Shown: in pieces, positions 61,821-64,000 of the stretch
Layout: the number at the start of each line of letters is the position of its first letter
Numbering within the stretch: the first letter of the stretch is position 1
Assembly: GCF_002892535.1 (NCBI RefSeq)
Contig: NZ_CP024847.1
Location: 930,001-994,000, forward strand
Length of the DNA stretch: 64,000 nucleotides
Reading direction: 5' to 3'
Source: Aquella oligotrophica
Lineage (GTDB): Bacteria; Pseudomonadota; Gammaproteobacteria; Burkholderiales; UBA11063
The notes under the pieces: generated by a model
The model's input: only the letters and a program-made list of their open reading frames with translations
What the model was told of the DNA's origin: nothing
Databases searched by the model: none
Made by a program: the position numbers and the translations under genes

Positions 61821-62934
61821 AGGAAGGTTCACTTTTTATCTCAATATGCGCTTTCTTACTCAGCGAATTACTGGAGTCCAGCGCTTTGCTTATGAAATTA
61901 CTAAGGAGTTAGATAAGTTACTAGTATGTTATCCCGAAATTAAGCTTATTGGTTTACTGCCAAATACTCCTGTTTATAGTGGATATGATCTAGCCAGCTA
62001 TCAAAATATAAAACTAGAGAAATATGGTAAGCTATCTGGACATTTATGGGAGCAGCTTGGGTTACCTTGGTATTCTCGTGGTAATCCGCTAATAAATTTA
62101 TGTAACTCCTCACCTATTTTTAAGTCAAATAAATATCTTGTATTACATGATGCCATATTTATGACTAAGCTTGATAGTCAAAAGTGGTGGTTTAAGCTAT
62201 GGTATCGGCTGCAAATGGTTAGCAATAAGCTAAGCTGTAAAAAATGGTATACTGTTTCTCATTTTTCGCAATGTGAAATTGCGAGGCTCTTAAGAGTTAG
62301 TCCAGATAAAATTACAGTACTTGGTAATGCACCTAGTTTATCTTCCTGTAAATCCTCTGTTAACAATTTTAAAATAGGGAATCAGCTCAAGGGGAAAAAG
62401 TTCTTTTTGATGATTGGTTCCAATTCAAAGCGCAAAAATATTGAACTAGTTGCACGTCAATTTGCCGATAATCCCTTATTGTCAGAAATTAAACTGGTTA
62501 TTGTTGGCGGTGTTTTTTCTAACTTGGGAGGTGTTAGGCTTCCAGATGCGGAGAATATAATTCATTTGGGCTATGTAGCAGATAGTGAGCTGGTGAATCT
62601 GTATCAAAATGCGCTAGGGTTGATCTTTCCTTCTTTATATGAAGGATTTGGTATTCCTGTAGTAGAAGCAATGGGATTAGGCTGTCCGGTAATAGTTTCA
62701 AATATTCCCGTTATGCGTGAAATTTGTGGGGAAGCTGGTCTCTATTTTAATCCAGAGAATGCTGATGGCTTGGTAAATCATCTACTTCATTTACAAAGCG
62801 ATGCATACTATTCTAGCCAAGCCATAAAGGTTATTCAGCAGTCTTATAACTATAAGTGGGCAAAATTTGCTAAAATCATGTTAGATTCAATTATTACTCT
62901 AAAAGAAACGAATGAAAGTAGCAATAGTTCATGA
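61813..62934 (+). CDS. Glycosyltransferase family 4, paralogue of the gene at 46494
   Basis: A 373-aa GT4 enzyme beginning inside the previous gene. YLNMRFLTQRITGVQRFAYE, HLWEQLGLPWYSRGNPL, NLCNSSPIFKSNKYLVLHDA and FPSLYEGFGIPVVEAMGLG parallel the gene at 46494 segment by segment. Conserved Glu residues of the E-x7-E motif are present. Its stop overlaps the start of the last GT4 gene by 23 nt. Confidence 0.9.
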   Translation: MTEGRFTFYLNMRFLTQRITGVQRFAYEITKELDKLLVCYPEIKLIGLLPNTPVYSGYDLASYQNIKLEKYGKLSGHLWEQLGLPWYSRGNPLINLCNSSPIFKSNKYLVLHDAIFMTKLDSQKWWFKLWYRLQMVSNKLSCKKWYTVSHFSQCEIARLLRVSPDKITVLGNAPSLSSCKSSVNNFKIGNQLKGKKFFLMIGSNSKRKNIELVARQFADNPLLSEIKLVIVGGVFSNLGGVRLPDAENIIHLGYVADSELVNLYQNALGLIFPSLYEGFGIPVVEAMGLGCPVIVSNIPVMREICGEAGLYFNPENADGLVNHLLHLQSDAYYSSQAIKVIQQSYNYKWAKFAKIMLDSIITLKETNESSNSS

Positions 62935-64000
62935 CTGGCTTTATACTTATGCGGGTGCAGAGAAGGTTCTTGAACGGATAATTAACTGTTTTTCGGAAGC
63001 TGATTTATTTAGTTTAATAGATTTTCTTCCCGAGAATAAGCGCGATTTTATCCAGAATAAACCCGTTAAGACGTCCTTTATCCAGAAAATGCCGTTTGCC
63101 AGAACGAAACATCGGCATTATTTACCACTAATGCCACTTGCCATAGAGCAATTGGATTTAAGGTCGTATGATCTTGTAATTAGTAGTTCGCATGCCGTTG
63201 CCAAAGGTATTTTGACATCCCCGCACCAATTACATATCTGTTATTGTCATTCGCCAATCCGTTACGCTTGGGATATGCAGCATCAGTATCTGGAAGAGGC
63301 TAATTTAACTAGGGGTGTTAAGTCTTGGTTGACTCGGTATTTATTGCATAAAATTCGCTTATGGGATTATCGGACGGCAAACGGGGTTGATTATTTTATT
63401 GCTAATTCAAAATTTATTGCAAGCCGTATTTGGAAAACATATCGGCGGGAAGCTCAGGTAATTTATCCACCAGTAGATATTAGCAAATTTGCTTTATATG
63501 AAGGCGTACGTGAAGATTATTATTTGACTGCATCTCGATTTGTACCATATAAGAAAATAGTTTTGATTGCTGAGTCCTTTAAAGCGATGCCAGAGCGCAA
63601 ATTGAAAATAGTTGGAACTGGTCCGGATGCTTCGAAAATTAAAGAAATAGCCAACTCTTCAACAAATATTGAATATCTTGGTTTTGTGGAAGATGATGAG
63701 CTAATTTCTCTAATGCGAAAAGCTAGGGCTTTTGTTTTTGCTGCTGAGGAGGATTTTGGTATCATTCCAGTTGAAGCGCAGGCATGTGGAACTCCAGTAA
63801 TTGCATATAAGCGGGGTGGTAGTGCCGAAACAGTTATTGATGCTCCAGTATCATCAAGAAGTGGAGTGTTTTTTACTGAGCAGTCAGTGAATGCCATTGT
63901 TGATGCCCTAGCTAGATTTGAAGAATTGCCAGAAATTGAACCTGCTATTTGTAGAGCAAACGCAGAGCAGTTCTCAGTAGCGCGTTTTTGCTCAGAATTT
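62912..64000 (+). CDS. Glycosyltransferase family 4, WbaZ/mannosyltransferase-like, cut by the window end
   Basis: An open frame from ATG 62912 runs to the last base without a stop (363 codons), so the gene is incomplete here. It starts MKVAIVHDWLYTYAGAEKVL, the hallmark of WbaZ-type mannosyl-/rhamnosyltransferases; HICYCHSPIRYAWDMQHQYL and FIANSKFIASRIWKTYRR follow. The donor half shows YYLTASRFVPYKKIVLIAES, LKIVGTGPD and AEEDFGIIPVEAQACGTPVI. It overlaps the preceding GT4 gene by 23 nt. Mannose is plausible given the GDP-mannose pathway genes in the locus, but not shown. Confidence 0.93.
   Translation, partial: MKVAIVHDWLYTYAGAEKVLERIINCFSEADLFSLIDFLPENKRDFIQNKPVKTSFIQKMPFARTKHRHYLPLMPLAIEQLDLRSYDLVISSSHAVAKGILTSPHQLHICYCHSPIRYAWDMQHQYLEEANLTRGVKSWLTRYLLHKIRLWDYRTANGVDYFIANSKFIASRIWKTYRREAQVIYPPVDISKFALYEGVREDYYLTASRFVPYKKIVLIAESFKAMPERKLKIVGTGPDASKIKEIANSSTNIEYLGFVEDDELISLMRKARAFVFAAEEDFGIIPVEAQACGTPVIAYKRGGSAETVIDAPVSSRSGVFFTEQSVNAIVDALARFEELPEIEPAICRANAEQFSVARFCSEF

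Noticed and set aside
63520-63897. 125-aa minus-strand ORF at the right end
   Set aside because: Antisense to the real GT4 gene starting at 62912, which reads through to the window edge with clear family motifs.
1-64000. CRISPR array or insertion sequence
   Set aside because: No regularly spaced short direct repeats, Cas genes or transposase genes were seen on reading through.

Overview
The window is AT-rich DNA from a Gram-negative bacterium. It carries LptD, SurA and MsbA (outer-membrane and LPS biogenesis), TatABC, and a large surface-polysaccharide locus. HslV has the short propeptide form (MEQYHG before Thr-Thr-Ile-Val) that I associate with Betaproteobacteria, and the lptD-surA-pdxA order is typical of beta- and gammaproteobacteria. 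A low-GC betaproteobacterium, perhaps of the Neisseriales, is my best guess. This is inferred from protein features; no 16S gene is present.

Layout. (1) 1-4.2 kb is the end of an integrated element, all on the minus strand: an HTH protein, an AlpA-type regulator, an unrecognised 462-aa protein and a P4-type tyrosine integrase. The integrase abuts the 3' end of mnmE, a known island integration site (SGI1 uses it). (2) 4.2-36.6 kb is chromosomal backbone. It holds mnmE; lptD-surA-pdxA, with surA broken by an apparent 1-nt frameshift; typA; tRNA-Arg(CCT); an asparaginase / aspartase / dicarboxylate-symporter cluster; an RluF-like pseudouridine synthase and dnaG; an APC permease, a hydrolase and a GT4; tatABC and a HIT protein; a DUF945-like protein and an LplT-like transporter; Smr; msbA; ppiB; a gamma-carbonic-anhydrase-like protein with hslV; and thrS. 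(3) From 36.0 kb to the right edge runs a long plus-strand polysaccharide locus, probably read from the promoter of an OmpA-like lipoprotein. It has sugar-nucleotide genes (glf, gmd, fcl), a Wzx flippase, a WbaP-type initiating transferase, Wzm/Wzt ABC export, CDP-glycerol genes, and glycosyltransferases of families GT2, GT4, GT6, GT9, GT11 and GT25. It runs off the right edge inside a GT4 gene.

How the genes work together. GDP-fucose made by Gmd and Fcl can feed the GT11 alpha-1,2-fucosyltransferase. The next gene upstream is a GT6 enzyme, the family of the human A/B blood-group transferases, so a blood-group-like epitope on the surface glycan is a reasonable hypothesis. Wzt has a long C-terminal domain and is translationally coupled to a CDP-glycerol phosphotransferase-like gene followed by tagD, which suggests glycerol-phosphate decoration linked to ABC export. 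Asparaginase, aspartase and the symporter form an asparagine-to-fumarate pathway.

Other points. A 108-bp palindromic repeat occurs three times in intergenic DNA near 5.6, 32.5 and 33.9 kb. At least ten promoters look like extended -10 promoters (TGNTATAAT) with no clear -35 box. No intergenic gap exceeds about 300 bp, and I saw no CRISPR array or insertion sequence.
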